This document shows, in pieces, positions 26,132 to 34,447 of a DNA stretch of 64,000 bases (within the stretch, counting starts at the first letter, position 1; each line of letters opens with the position of its first letter). The notes under the pieces are model-generated. The model saw nothing but the letters and a program-made list of their open reading frames with translations, did no database searches and had not been told where the DNA came from. The translations under genes were made by a program, and so were the position numbers. This DNA is from Kribbella kalugense (GTDB lineage: Bacteria > Actinomycetota > Actinomycetes > Propionibacteriales > Kribbellaceae): positions 2,358,971 to 2,422,970 of the forward strand of contig NZ_SODF01000002.1 in the NCBI RefSeq assembly GCF_004365875.1, read 5' to 3'.

Positions 26132-26846
26132 GGACCGATCAGTGCTGACTCGCACGGCCCGTGAGCCGGACGAGGAGCTCAAGTACGGCGGCCAGGCGGA
26201 CCAGGTGATCGACTACTGGCACGCGAAGGAGTACCGGCCGCTGGTCGTCTTCGTGCACGGTGGCTTCTGGCGGCCGGAGTACGACCGGGTGCACGCCCGT
26301 CCGCACTGCGCGGCTCTCTCCGACCTGGGCTGGCCGGTGCTGTCCCTGGAATACCGGCGTACCCCTGGGGACCCGGATGTCACTACTACTGACATCCGTA
26401 CGGCGCTGGACGCGCTACCGGACCTGGTCGACGTCCACGCCGGCTACGTGCTGATGGGTCACTCCGCCGGCGGTCAGTTGGCCCTGTGGGCCGCTTCCAC
26501 GCTCAACCCGGTCCGCCTGCGCGCCGTGCTCGCCCTCGCACCAGTGGCGGACCTGCTCCTGGCCGACCGGCTCGAGCTCGACGGTGGCGCAGTACAGGCG
26601 TTCATCGGCGGCGGCGTACGCAACGACCTGGACCCGGTCCACCTCCCGCCGTCCATCGCCCCGGTCTCACTCGTCCACGGCGTCAACGACAGTGTTGTCC
26701 CGCTCCGCGTGACCGAGTCCTACTTCACGGCCCACCCCACGGCCCGCTTCCTCCGCGTCGAGCACTCCGGCCACTACCAACTGATAGACCCGCGCACCGA
26801 ACCCTGGCACGAGGTGACCACCGAACTGACCCACCTGACCAACTGA
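26124..26846 (+). CDS. kynurenine formamidase-like alpha/beta hydrolase
   Basis: The 240-residue hydrolase has the HGGFW motif (near residue 43), nucleophile elbow MGHSAGGQLALW, acid LVHGVNDSVVPL and His HSGHYQLID, a complete triad. HGG[YF]W is characteristic of arylformamidases of the yeast BNA7 type. It would hydrolyse N-formylkynurenine to kynurenine, the entry step of this operon. ATG 26124 overlaps the ACMSD stop by eight bases and has GGGAGG upstream. Assignment is partly by context. Confidence 0.82.
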   Translation: MSEDRSVLTRTAREPDEELKYGGQADQVIDYWHAKEYRPLVVFVHGGFWRPEYDRVHARPHCAALSDLGWPVLSLEYRRTPGDPDVTTTDIRTALDALPDLVDVHAGYVLMGHSAGGQLALWAASTLNPVRLRAVLALAPVADLLLADRLELDGGAVQAFIGGGVRNDLDPVHLPPSIAPVSLVHGVNDSVVPLRVTESYFTAHPTARFLRVEHSGHYQLIDPRTEPWHEVTTELTHLTN

Positions 26847-26850
26847 ACGG

Positions 26851-27540
26851 TTATTTGAGGCGTTTGGCGGCGGTCAGGAGGCCTTCGGAGGTGGGGAGGA
26901 GGGCGGAGACCAGGTGGTCGTCGTCGCGGACGGCGCGGATCAGGTCTCGCAGCGCCATCGTGTCGGGGTCGCGGTGGGCCGGCTCGGCGACCCGGCCGCC
27001 GGTGAGGATGCCGGCGAAGGCGACGATGCCGCCCGGGCGGAGCAGGCGGAGGGCTTCGTGCAGGTACGCCGTGTTCTCGCGACGGTCCGCGTCGCAGAAG
27101 ACCAGGTCGTAGTGCCCGTCGGTCAGCCGGGTGACCACGTCCAGGCCGGCGCCCGCGATCAGCCGGAAGCGGTTGGACGCGACTCCGGCGTCGAGGAACG
27201 TCTTGCGGGCCAGCCGCTGGTTCTCCGCGTCGATGTCGACCGTGGTGAGCGTGCCGTCGGTGCGCATCCCGCGCAGCAGGGCGAGCCCGGAGACGCCGGT
27301 CCCGGTGCCGATCTCGACGACCGCCTTGGCGCTGACGCCGGCGGCGAGCAGGCTCAGCGCGGCCGCAGCGCCAGGTCCGATCGGGGCGACACCGCTGTCC
27401 GCGGCGCTCGCCCGTGCACCGGTGACGACTTCGTCCTCACCGGTGTAGTCCTCGGCGTACGCCCAGGACGTCGGGTCGATGCCGGTGGCGATGATGCCCT
27501 CCCAGGAGTCGGACGAGTGTGCGGCGGCAGGTCTACTCAT
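26851..27540 (-). CDS. SAM-dependent O-methyltransferase (Rv1220c-like)
   Basis: A 229-residue class I methyltransferase of the catechol-OMT type. VVEIGTGTGVSGLALLRG is motif I, TTVDIDAENQRLA binds the SAM ribose, YDLVFCDADRREN is the acidic post-II motif and LRPGGIVAF motif III. The acceptor is unknown. ATG 27540 gives MSRPAAAHSSD. In M. tuberculosis and relatives this gene lies next to sigE; here sigE is 12 kb away behind sugar genes. It converges on the formamidase gene with a 4-bp spacer. Confidence 0.88.
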   Translation of the reverse strand: MSRPAAAHSSDSWEGIIATGIDPTSWAYAEDYTGEDEVVTGARASAADSGVAPIGPGAAAALSLLAAGVSAKAVVEIGTGTGVSGLALLRGMRTDGTLTTVDIDAENQRLARKTFLDAGVASNRFRLIAGAGLDVVTRLTDGHYDLVFCDADRRENTAYLHEALRLLRPGGIVAFAGILTGGRVAEPAHRDPDTMALRDLIRAVRDDDHLVSALLPTSEGLLTAAKRLK

Positions 27541-27677
27541 GCTGAACCAGAGCCTAGCGGTTGGCGGTCCGCATTCCGTGGTGCACGCGCTGAGGTTGCG
27601 CACTCCTGCTCATAACAACTGCCCCTCAATCAGATATGATCGTCTTCAGGCAGACGTGAGGGAGGTGCGGAGTGGGG

Positions 27678-28460
27678 TCAGGCGCGAATGACGTCGATGC
27701 CGGCTTCTTTGAAGACGGTCAGCGAGGACTCGTCGGCCTGGGCGTCGGTGACGAGGGTGTCGATCTCGCTCAGCTCGCAGATCCGGGCGAATGCGCGCTG
27801 CCCGAGCTTGGACGAATCGGCCACCACGCACACCTTCGCGGCCCGGCTGACGATCAGCTGGTTGATGTTCGCCTCGCCCTCGTGATGAGCGGTGGCGCCG
27901 GTCTCGTCGATCCCGTCGACGCCGATGAAGGCGATGTCCAGCGACAGGTCGGCCAGGATCCGGTGCGACAGCGGCCCGATCATCTCGTAGGACTGCGGCC
28001 GCGCCACTCCGCCGGTCAGCACCATCTTCACGTGCGGCCGGACGATCAGCTCGTTGGCGATGTTCAGCGCGTTGGTGACGAGGGTGAAGGCCGGCTCGCC
28101 GTGCTCGGCGTTCAGCTCCGGCCGGGTCGCCAGCGTGCGCGCCACCTCGGAGATCGTCGTACCGCCGTTCATCCCGATCACCATGCCGCGACGCACCAGC
28201 GTGGCCGCCGCCTGCGCGATCCGCTGCTTCTCGGACGCGAAACGCGCAGTCTTGTAGCGCAGCGGCAGGTCGTACGACACCGCGTTGGCGACCGCGCCGC
28301 CGCGGGTCCGAGTGAGGAGCTGCTGCTTGCCGAGGTGGTCGAGATCGCGCCGGATCGTCGCCGCGGACACATGCAACTGCTCGGCGAGCTCGTCGACGTC
28401 GATGGCGCCCTTCTCGGCGAGCGACTCGAGCAACGTGTTGAGGCGTTCATAACGCTTCAC
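27678..28460 (-). CDS. DeoR/AgaR-family transcriptional regulator
   Basis: A 260-residue sugar-phosphate-responsive repressor. The N-terminal winged helix (RYERLNTLLESLAEKGAID, VSAATIRRDLDHLGKQQLL) is followed by a DeoRC ISOCOT-like sensor with GMNGGTTISEVARTL, LTGGVARPQSYEM, FIGVDGIDETGA and VADSSKLGQRAF. GTG 28460 is preceded by GGAGG and matches the family N-terminus. Divergent from the SIS gene across a spacer with three phased TTCGA repeats, so it probably controls that gene and itself. Confidence 0.9.
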   Translation of the reverse strand: MKRYERLNTLLESLAEKGAIDVDELAEQLHVSAATIRRDLDHLGKQQLLTRTRGGAVANAVSYDLPLRYKTARFASEKQRIAQAAATLVRRGMVIGMNGGTTISEVARTLATRPELNAEHGEPAFTLVTNALNIANELIVRPHVKMVLTGGVARPQSYEMIGPLSHRILADLSLDIAFIGVDGIDETGATAHHEGEANINQLIVSRAAKVCVVADSSKLGQRAFARICELSEIDTLVTDAQADESSLTVFKEAGIDVIRA

Positions 28461-28514
28461 TCGGGGCTCCTCCTTCACACAATCGGTCAGCCCGGTGGCG
28501 GCTGGTTGGCACCA

Positions 28515-28539
28515 TTCGATCACGTTCGAGCAGTTTCGA
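28515..28539. promoter_or_regulatory. three TTCGA repeats at exact 10-bp period, candidate DeoR operator
   Basis: TTCGA occurs at 28515-28519, 28525-28529 and 28535-28539, on one helix face, between the divergent DeoR and SIS genes. Phased short direct repeats are known for DeoR-family operators. Confidence 0.6.
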
Positions 28540-28561
28540 CCATCAGAAGTGCGGAGACGAC

Positions 28562-29440
28562 ATGACCCAGACGCCATTTGTGAGCACTGAGATCGCCACT
28601 CAGCCGGACCTTTGGCGGCAGGTTGCGGACGGTTTCGCGCAGTACGGCGGTGCACTTCCGAAAGCCGGTCAGCGAGTTGCAGCCGTGGGCTGCGGGACCT
28701 CCTGGTTCATGGCGATGGCGTACGCCGCCCTTCGCGAGGACCTGGGCCAGGGCGAGACCGACGCGTTCGCGGGCTCGGAGTTCCCGGCCGACCGCACGTA
28801 CGACGCGGTGGTAGTGATCAGCCGGTCCGGTACGACGACCGAGGTGCTCGACCTGATCCGCGCGACGGACCTGCCGACCGTGGCGATCACCGCGACCCCG
28901 GGCTCGCCGATCGTCGAGCTGGCCGACCAGACCATCATGCTGGACTTCGCCGACGAGCAGTCCGTTGTGCAGACCCGGTTCGCCACGACCACGCTGGCTC
29001 TGCTGCGCGCGTCGCTCGGCCAGGACCTGACGCAGGCCGCTGCGGACGCTCAGACCGCACTGACCCTCGACGTCGACGACCTGGCCAAGCTCGAGCAGGT
29101 CACGTACCTCGGCACCCGCTGGACCATCGGCCTGGCGCACGAGGCCGGGCTGAAGCAGCGCGAGGCCGCGTCGGCGTGGACCGAGGCCTATCCGGCGATG
29201 GACTACCGGCACGGCCCGATCGCGATCGCGCAGCCCGGGCGGGGCGTCTGGATCTTCGGCGAGCCGCCGGCGGGCCTGCTCGAGGACGTGGCCGCGACCG
29301 GAGCCACCGTCGTACACCACGACCTGGACCCGATGGCTTCGCTGGTCGTCGCCCAGCGGGTGGCGGTCGCCAAGTCGCTGGCCCTCGGCCTCAACCCGGA
29401 CCAGCCCCGCAGCCTCTCCCGCTCCGTCATCCTCGACTGA
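28562..29440 (+). CDS. SIS-domain sugar isomerase/deaminase (AgaS-like)
   Basis: The 292-residue protein has two SIS domains: AVGCGTSWFMAMAYA and VVVISRSGTTTEVLDLIRA in the first, YLGTRWTIGLAHEAGLKQRE and TEAYPAMDYRHGP in the second. This resembles the isomerase half of glucosamine-6-phosphate synthase and AgaS. It probably isomerises or deaminates an amino-sugar phosphate. The DeoR neighbour supports a sugar-phosphate inducer. It ends at a 60-bp palindrome shared with the convergent MFS gene. Confidence 0.85.
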   Translation: MTQTPFVSTEIATQPDLWRQVADGFAQYGGALPKAGQRVAAVGCGTSWFMAMAYAALREDLGQGETDAFAGSEFPADRTYDAVVVISRSGTTTEVLDLIRATDLPTVAITATPGSPIVELADQTIMLDFADEQSVVQTRFATTTLALLRASLGQDLTQAAADAQTALTLDVDDLAKLEQVTYLGTRWTIGLAHEAGLKQREAASAWTEAYPAMDYRHGPIAIAQPGRGVWIFGEPPAGLLEDVAATGATVVHHDLDPMASLVVAQRVAVAKSLALGLNPDQPRSLSRSVILD

Positions 29441-29443
29441 CCC

Positions 29444-29503
29444 CTGGCGGGTTGTGTGGCCGCTAGCGGGTTGTAGGACGCCAGCGGCCCGACAACCCGC
29501 CAG
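29444..29503. terminator. 60-bp palindrome between convergent SIS and MFS genes (bidirectional terminator candidate)
   Basis: Arms of 25 bases match at 22 positions around a 10-base centre; the outer 12 bases (CTGGCGGGTTGT / ACAACCCGCCAG) are perfect. It begins 4 bases after the SIS stop, and the MFS stop codon and last codons lie inside it. The word GCGGGTTGT recurs in the centre. Confidence 0.6.
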
Positions 29504-30620
29504 CGAGCGCTGCTGCTATCAGGCCTAGGCCGGCGGTGGTCAGGGTGGCTGGGGTGCCGATGAGGGGGACTAGTACGCCGGCGGTTGCTTGGCCTAGGGC
29601 GGACGCGCCGACGCGGAGGCTGGCGGCTGTGGTGCTGACTCGGCCCTGGAGAGCCGGCGGGCTGTACTGCTGGCGTGCTGCGAACATCGCGGGCAGCGCC
29701 GGCCCTTCCGTGAGTCCGGCGACGACCGCGAGCAGCAGGAGTACGGCGAACGTCGTGGCCAGCGACCACGTGGTCAGCACCAGGCCGTAGGCGGCGACCG
29801 ACACCATCACGACGTACTCCGGCCGCACGCGGAGGCGGCCGAGTAGTAGTGCCGTGGTGACGCTGCCGAGTTCGACTGCTGTCCACAGGTAGCCGGCTGC
29901 TGACTTCGGTAGGCCGAGCGACGGCATGTGTAGTGGCAGGGCGATCAGCAGCATGCCGGTGAAGCCCATCAGCAGGGTGGTCGTGACGGTGGATGCTCGC
30001 AGCCGCGGGGTACGGGCGAGGTGGACGAGACCACCGATGACCGAGCTGAGGAAGTGCTCGCCGCCGGCGCCGACCGGTGGGAGCGCAGGCAGCCGGCTGA
30101 TCGCGAGAATGCTCAGCACCGCCGCGATCACGATCACCACCACGGCAGCGTCGACCGAGATCACCGCTGCGATGGTGGCCGCGGTCGCAGGTCCGGCGAT
30201 GGTCGCGGTGCTGAAGCTCACCGACTCGAACGAGTTGGCCCGCGCCAGCCGCTCCGGCCGGAACAGGCTGGGCAGCATGCTGGTGAACCCACCGCTCACC
30301 AGTGGCAGCGTCGCTCCCGCCACCGCTGCGAGTGCCGGCGCGATCCAGTGCGCACTGTGTCCGACGACTGCCAGAAGCCCCAGCATGACTACACCCAACG
30401 TCGCCTGGTTGACCGCGAGCGCGCTGCGCCTGTACGGCGTCCGGTCGAGCCAGGCCCCGAGCAGTGGGCCGGTGACGATGGCCGGCAGCGCGTACGCGGC
30501 ACCGGTGATGCCAGCGAGCGCGGGGCTGTCGGTGCGATCCAGCACCAGTAGAACGAGCGTGAACGCGACCATCTCGTCGGCGAACCGAGCCAGCGTCGCC
30601 GCGAAGTAGTAGCTGGGCAC
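29463..30620 (-). CDS. MFS transporter
   Basis: A 385-residue, 12-segment major facilitator protein. The family loop DRTPYRRSALAVNQ follows the second helix, and hydrophobic segments recur throughout (for example GVVMLGLLAVVG, AAVVVIVIAAVLSILAIS, AVLLLLAVVAGL). The substrate is unknown; an efflux role is likely because it is divergent from a CGNR regulator. GTG 30620 has AGGAGG upstream. Its last codons are encoded inside the 60-bp palindrome. Confidence 0.85.
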   Translation of the reverse strand: MPSYYFAATLARFADEMVAFTLVLLVLDRTDSPALAGITGAAYALPAIVTGPLLGAWLDRTPYRRSALAVNQATLGVVMLGLLAVVGHSAHWIAPALAAVAGATLPLVSGGFTSMLPSLFRPERLARANSFESVSFSTATIAGPATAATIAAVISVDAAVVVIVIAAVLSILAISRLPALPPVGAGGEHFLSSVIGGLVHLARTPRLRASTVTTTLLMGFTGMLLIALPLHMPSLGLPKSAAGYLWTAVELGSVTTALLLGRLRVRPEYVVMVSVAAYGLVLTTWSLATTFAVLLLLAVVAGLTEGPALPAMFAARQQYSPPALQGRVSTTAASLRVGASALGQATAGVLVPLIGTPATLTTAGLGLIAAALAGGLSGRWRPTTR

Positions 30621-30631
30621 GCCGAGCCTCC

Positions 30632-30680
30632 TGTAACGCTAATCGATCTGTTACGCGTTACGCTAGCAAATGCGTTACGG
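30632..30680. promoter_or_regulatory. repeated GTTACGC words in the MFS / CGNR divergent spacer
   Basis: GTAACGC at 30632, GTTACGC at 30650 and 30657, and GTTACGG at 30674. The longer words GTAACGCTA and GTTACGCTA are 25 bp apart. Probably the operator for the CGNR protein or another regulator of the MFS gene. Confidence 0.5.
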
Positions 30681-30690
30681 GAGGAGTGCA

Positions 30691-31215
30691 GTGGAAATTC
30701 AGTCCCCGGATCGGCTGATCCGGCTCGCCGTCGACCTGGTGAACACGCGCACGCGGGAGCCCGAGCAGCTCACCTCGCCGGCCGCGCTGCGCGCCTTCCT
30801 GCTCGAGCACGGCGAGCCCGAGCCGATCGAACTGAACGAGGACGACCTGATCGCGGTCCGGGCCGTCCGTGAGCGGTTGCGGCCGGTCTTCGATGGCGAG
30901 GACGGGGCGAAGGTGCTGAACGGATTGCTGGCGGAGTACGCCGTACGCCCGTATTTGTCGGATCACGACGGGGCGCCGTGGCATCTGCATGTCGCGGAGC
31001 CGGACGCGTCGTGGGCCGAGTGGCTGGCGGCGACGACCGCGCTCGGGCTGGCGACGTTCGCGGCCGGCCACGGGTTCGAGGCGTTGGGTGTTTGTGCGGC
31101 GGTGGATTGCGAGCGGGTCTTCGTGAATCCGGCGGAGCGCCGGCCGCGGCGGTTCTGTACGCCGAGGTGCTCCAGCCGGACCCGGGTCGCGTCGTACCGG
31201 GCCCGTCAGAGCTGA
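30691..31215 (+). CDS. CGNR zinc-finger / ABATE-domain regulator
   Basis: The 174-residue protein has an ABATE domain (RLAVDLVNTRTREPEQL) and a C-terminal CGNR finger (CAAVDCERVFVNPAERRPRR then CTPRCSSRTRV); the canonical CGN is CSS here. The start is GTG 30691, preceded by GGGAGGAG at ideal distance; an upstream ATG at 30670 would be inside the repeat region. It likely represses the divergent MFS transporter. It is the second CGNR protein in the window. Confidence 0.85.
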   Translation: MEIQSPDRLIRLAVDLVNTRTREPEQLTSPAALRAFLLEHGEPEPIELNEDDLIAVRAVRERLRPVFDGEDGAKVLNGLLAEYAVRPYLSDHDGAPWHLHVAEPDASWAEWLAATTALGLATFAAGHGFEALGVCAAVDCERVFVNPAERRPRRFCTPRCSSRTRVASYRARQS

Positions 31216-31218
31216 GCG

Positions 31219-31252
31219 AGACCTCATGCGAAACCAGTTTCGCATGAGGTCT
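31219..31252. promoter_or_regulatory. perfect 16-bp inverted repeat containing GCGAAA..TTTCGC
   Basis: Arms AGACCTCATGCGAAAC and its complement are separated by two bases, four bases after the CGNR stop. The core GCGAAACCAGTTTCGC (31228-31243) resembles the LacI operators at 31260 and 36345, so it may be both a terminator and an operator. Confidence 0.55.
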
Positions 31253-31259
31253 AGTATTT

Positions 31260-31275
31260 GCGAAAGCGCTTGCGC
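31260..31275. promoter_or_regulatory. LacI-type operator upstream of the ABC importer
   Basis: GCGAAAGCGCTTGCGC lies about 50 bp before the solute-binding protein gene and closely matches GCGAAACCGCTTTCGC at 36345-36360. Likely the site of the LacI protein at 35286-36281. Confidence 0.65.
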
Positions 31276-31327
31276 TACTCTGCGGAACGGTCGGCTCGCC
31301 GATCGCCATCCCCGCTGAGGAGTTCCG

Positions 31328-32689
31328 ATGAACAGATTCGCAATCCGTTGTGCGGCAGGGCTTTCAGTACCCTTCTTGCTGGTGGCCTGCTCCAGTGCGC
31401 CGTCCTCGCCGGCTGATTCCAGCTCCGGCGGACAGGTCACGATCACGGTCGGTGACCGACCGACGAGTTCCGATCCGGCGAACCGGGCCCAGTACGACCA
31501 GAAGGTCGCCGACTTCGAGAAGGCGAACCCGGACATCAAGCTGAACCCGGTCGAGACGCTCTGGGACCCGACCACCTTCCAGGCGCAGGCGGCCGGCGGC
31601 CAGTTGCCCGACGTACTGAACGTCCCGTTCACCGAGCCGCAGGGCATGATCGCCCGCAAACAGGTCGCGGACCTGACCAAGGTGCTCAAGGACGACGGCC
31701 TGCTCTCCGAGCTGAACCCGAACGTGCTCAAGATCGCCCAGGACCAGTCCGGCAACGTGTACGCCGTACCGACCGCGGCGTACTCCGTCGGCCTGGTCTA
31801 CAACCGCAACCTGTTCACCAAGGCCGGACTGGACCCGAACAAGCCGCCGGCGACCTGGGACGAGGTCCGGGCGGACGCCAAGGCGATCGCGCAGAAGACC
31901 GGTCAGGCCGGCTACGCGCAGATGACCACGAACAACACCGGCGGCTGGATGTTCACCACTCAGACGTACGCGTTCGGCGGCTCGATCGAGAACGCGGACG
32001 GTAGCCAGGCGGCGTTCGACGACGCACCGTCCAAGGCCGCGCTGCAGGCCCTGCACGAGATGAAGTGGGTCGACAAGTCCATGGGCCAGGCCGTGCTCTA
32101 CGACATCGACGGGATCTCCAAGGCGTTCTCGGCCGGCAAGATCGGCATGTACATGTCCGCTCCGGACGCGTACCGCACGCTGGTCAACGTGAACGGCCTC
32201 AAGGCGTCGTCGTTCGGTATCGGCCCGATGCCGCAGCAGGGCGGCGACCACGGCACCCTCAGCGGCGGCAGCGTCCAGATCGTCAGCCCGAGTGCGACGG
32301 ACGCCGAGAAGGCGGCCGCGGTCAAGTGGATCAAGTTCTCCTACCTGAACAAGTACGTCGACCAGAGCGCCGCTGTGACGAGTGCGAAGAACGGTGTGGC
32401 GGGCAAGCTGCCGGTCGGCGTGCCGGGTCTCCCGGTGATCGCGGCGGACCAGTGGTCGACGTACCAGAACTGGATCAAGCCGTACGTCAACGTGCCGCTG
32501 GACAACTTCGCGCCGTACACCAAGGTGGCGGCCGACCAGAAGATCATCCCTGAGCCGCCGGTGAAGGCTCAGGAGGTGTACGCCGCGCTCGACCCGGTCG
32601 TGCAGACCGTGCTGGGCAACCAGAAGGCCGACATCCCGGCGCTGCTGACCAAGGCCGCCGGCACCGTGAATGCCAAGCTCGGGCGCTGA
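31328..32689 (+). CDS. sugar ABC transporter substrate-binding lipoprotein
   Basis: A 453-residue family 1 solute-binding protein. The signal peptide ends in lipobox LVAC (Cys near residue 21). Characteristic segments are YDQKVADFEKANPDIKL, VYAVPTAAYSVGLVYNRNLF and AKIAQKT-type helices, with KWIKFSYLNKYVDQS near the end. It captures an oligosaccharide outside the membrane for the two downstream permeases. No ATPase gene is nearby, so a shared MsiK-type ATPase is likely (inference). Preceded by LacI operators. Confidence 0.9.
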   Translation: MNRFAIRCAAGLSVPFLLVACSSAPSSPADSSSGGQVTITVGDRPTSSDPANRAQYDQKVADFEKANPDIKLNPVETLWDPTTFQAQAAGGQLPDVLNVPFTEPQGMIARKQVADLTKVLKDDGLLSELNPNVLKIAQDQSGNVYAVPTAAYSVGLVYNRNLFTKAGLDPNKPPATWDEVRADAKAIAQKTGQAGYAQMTTNNTGGWMFTTQTYAFGGSIENADGSQAAFDDAPSKAALQALHEMKWVDKSMGQAVLYDIDGISKAFSAGKIGMYMSAPDAYRTLVNVNGLKASSFGIGPMPQQGGDHGTLSGGSVQIVSPSATDAEKAAAVKWIKFSYLNKYVDQSAAVTSAKNGVAGKLPVGVPGLPVIAADQWSTYQNWIKPYVNVPLDNFAPYTKVAADQKIIPEPPVKAQEVYAALDPVVQTVLGNQKADIPALLTKAAGTVNAKLGR

Positions 32690-33566
32690 CTTGCTTCGCC
32701 GCCTGCGCAATGGGGGACCGGCAGTGCTGTTCGCGCTGCCGGTGCTCCTGGTCTTCGTGGTGTTCTCCTGGGGCCCGATCCTCAAGGGCCTGGTGATGAG
32801 CTTCCAGCAGACCAATCTGATCGATCCGGTCAAGTGGGTCGGGCTGGAGAACTTCCGGTACGTGCTGACCGACCCCGGCGTCGGTCAGGCCGCGCTGAAC
32901 ACGGTCTGGTTCACCTTGCTGGCTTTGCTGTTCGGCTTCCCGGTGCCTGTGCTGCTGGCGATGTTCCTGTCCGAGTTGCGTGGCAGGTCCTGGCTGTACC
33001 CGACACTGGCGTACCTGCCGGTGATCACGCCGCCGGTGGTCGCCATCCTGCTCTGGCGGTTCTTCTACGACCCGTCGCCCAGCGGGATGTTCAACAGCAT
33101 CCTCGGCTCGGTCGGGCTCGGACCGTTCCTGTGGCTGGACAGTCCGCACTCGGCGATGCCGTCGATCGTGCTGGAAGCCACGTGGGCAGGTGCCGGCAAC
33201 GCAGTGATCATCTACCTAGCCGCATTGACCTCTGTACGCGCGGACTTGTACGAGGCGGCCGAGCTCGACGGTGCAGGCGTCGTACGGCGGGTGTGGCACG
33301 TGATGTTGCCGCATCTGCGTGGCGTCCTGCTGTTGATGCTGCTCTTGCAGGTGATCGGCACGATGCAACTGTTCACCGAGCCGCTGCTGTTCACCGGCGG
33401 CGGACCGCAGGGGTCGACCATGACGATTCTGTTGCTGATCTACAACTACGCCTTCGTCAACGGCGACTACGGCGCCGCTACTGCGTTGAGCGTGCTGCTG
33501 GCGCTGGTACTCGCCGTGGTGTCGGCTGTCTTCCAGTTGGCGACGCGTGGCTGGAGTACCGAGTGA
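32670..33566 (+). CDS. sugar ABC transporter permease (MalF type)
   Basis: A 298-residue inner-membrane permease with six segments (VLFALPVLLVFVVFSWGPIL first) and the EAA loop YEAAELDGAGVVRRVWHVML. It starts at ATG 32670 inside the end of the binding-protein gene; TTG 32691 right after that stop is an alternative. The stop overlaps the next GTG. Works with the following permease in one importer. Confidence 0.88.
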   Translation: MPSSGADLLRRLRNGGPAVLFALPVLLVFVVFSWGPILKGLVMSFQQTNLIDPVKWVGLENFRYVLTDPGVGQAALNTVWFTLLALLFGFPVPVLLAMFLSELRGRSWLYPTLAYLPVITPPVVAILLWRFFYDPSPSGMFNSILGSVGLGPFLWLDSPHSAMPSIVLEATWAGAGNAVIIYLAALTSVRADLYEAAELDGAGVVRRVWHVMLPHLRGVLLLMLLLQVIGTMQLFTEPLLFTGGGPQGSTMTILLLIYNYAFVNGDYGAATALSVLLALVLAVVSAVFQLATRGWSTE

Positions 33567-34447
33567 GCGGCGACCGGGGTGCGCTGTCGGATACGGACCG
33601 CAGGCTTACCCGGGTTCGAGTGCCGTTCGTCATCGGACAGGTCGTCGTACTGATCGGACTGGTCGTGGCTGGGCTCGGTCCGTTGCTTTGGTTGCTCAAG
33701 GCAGCGATTTCGCCGACGCAGGACAGCATCCGCTCACCACTCGCGTGGTTCCCGTCCGGTCAGGTGCAGTGGCAGAACCTCGCTACGGCGTGGCAACAGG
33801 GCCATATCGGCTACTACCTCGGCAACACCGCGATCATCGCGGCGGGTACTGCGCTCGCGTCGCTGATCGTCTGTACGACGGCCGGCTACGTGCTGAGCGT
33901 GCTCCGGCCGAGATGGGGCGCGGTGATGTCCGCAGGGATCCTGGCCACGTTGTTCGTACCGCACATCGTTTCGCTCGTCCCGCTGTACCTGACTGTGCTC
34001 AAAGTGCCAGTAGTACACGCGAACCTGACCAACACGTTCTGGGCGGTCTGGTTGCCACCCGCGGCCAATGCGTTCAACGTGCTGGTCGTGAAGCGGTTCT
34101 TCGACGGCATCCCGCGCGAGTACTTCGAAGCGGCCCGGATCGACGGAGCCGGTTCGATCCGCGTGTTCACCTCGCTCGTGCTCCCGCTGTCGCGGCCGAT
34201 CCTCGGTGTGGTCGTACTGCTGAGCATCATCTCGTCCTGGAAGGACTACCTGTGGCCCCTGCTGGTGCTGACGAATCCGGATCTGCAGCCGGTCTCGGTC
34301 GCGTTGCCCAAGATCGCCAAGGTGACGGAGCTCAACATCCAGTTGGCGGGCCTGTTCCTGGCCCTGCTGATCCCGGTGCTGCTCTTCCTGGTCTTTCAGC
34401 GAGCATTTCTGCGTGGCGTGGGCCTGTCTGGGGGCATCAAGGCGTGA
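33563..34447 (+). CDS. sugar ABC transporter permease (MalG type)
   Basis: The 294-residue permease begins VSGDRGALSDTDRRL and has the EAA loop FEAARIDGAGSIRVFTSLVL followed by PILGVVVLLSIISSWKDYLW, typical of MalG. GTG 33563 overlaps the MalF-type stop as GTGA; the open frame upstream is antisense-like and unrelated. Its stop overlaps the GTG of the epimerase-like gene, so importer and enzyme are coupled. Confidence 0.9.
   Translation: MSGDRGALSDTDRRLTRVRVPFVIGQVVVLIGLVVAGLGPLLWLLKAAISPTQDSIRSPLAWFPSGQVQWQNLATAWQQGHIGYYLGNTAIIAAGTALASLIVCTTAGYVLSVLRPRWGAVMSAGILATLFVPHIVSLVPLYLTVLKVPVVHANLTNTFWAVWLPPAANAFNVLVVKRFFDGIPREYFEAARIDGAGSIRVFTSLVLPLSRPILGVVVLLSIISSWKDYLWPLLVLTNPDLQPVSVALPKIAKVTELNIQLAGLFLALLIPVLLFLVFQRAFLRGVGLSGGIKA

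Noticed and set aside
31364..32833. Minus-strand frame of nearly 490 codons opposite the solute-binding protein
   Set aside because: Val/Arg/Gly/Leu-rich with no recognisable domain; the plus-strand lipoprotein is certain.
32834..33562. Long 5' extension of the second ABC permease frame
   Set aside because: Out-of-frame reading of the first permease; the GTGA overlap at 33563 and MalG-type N-terminus set the start.
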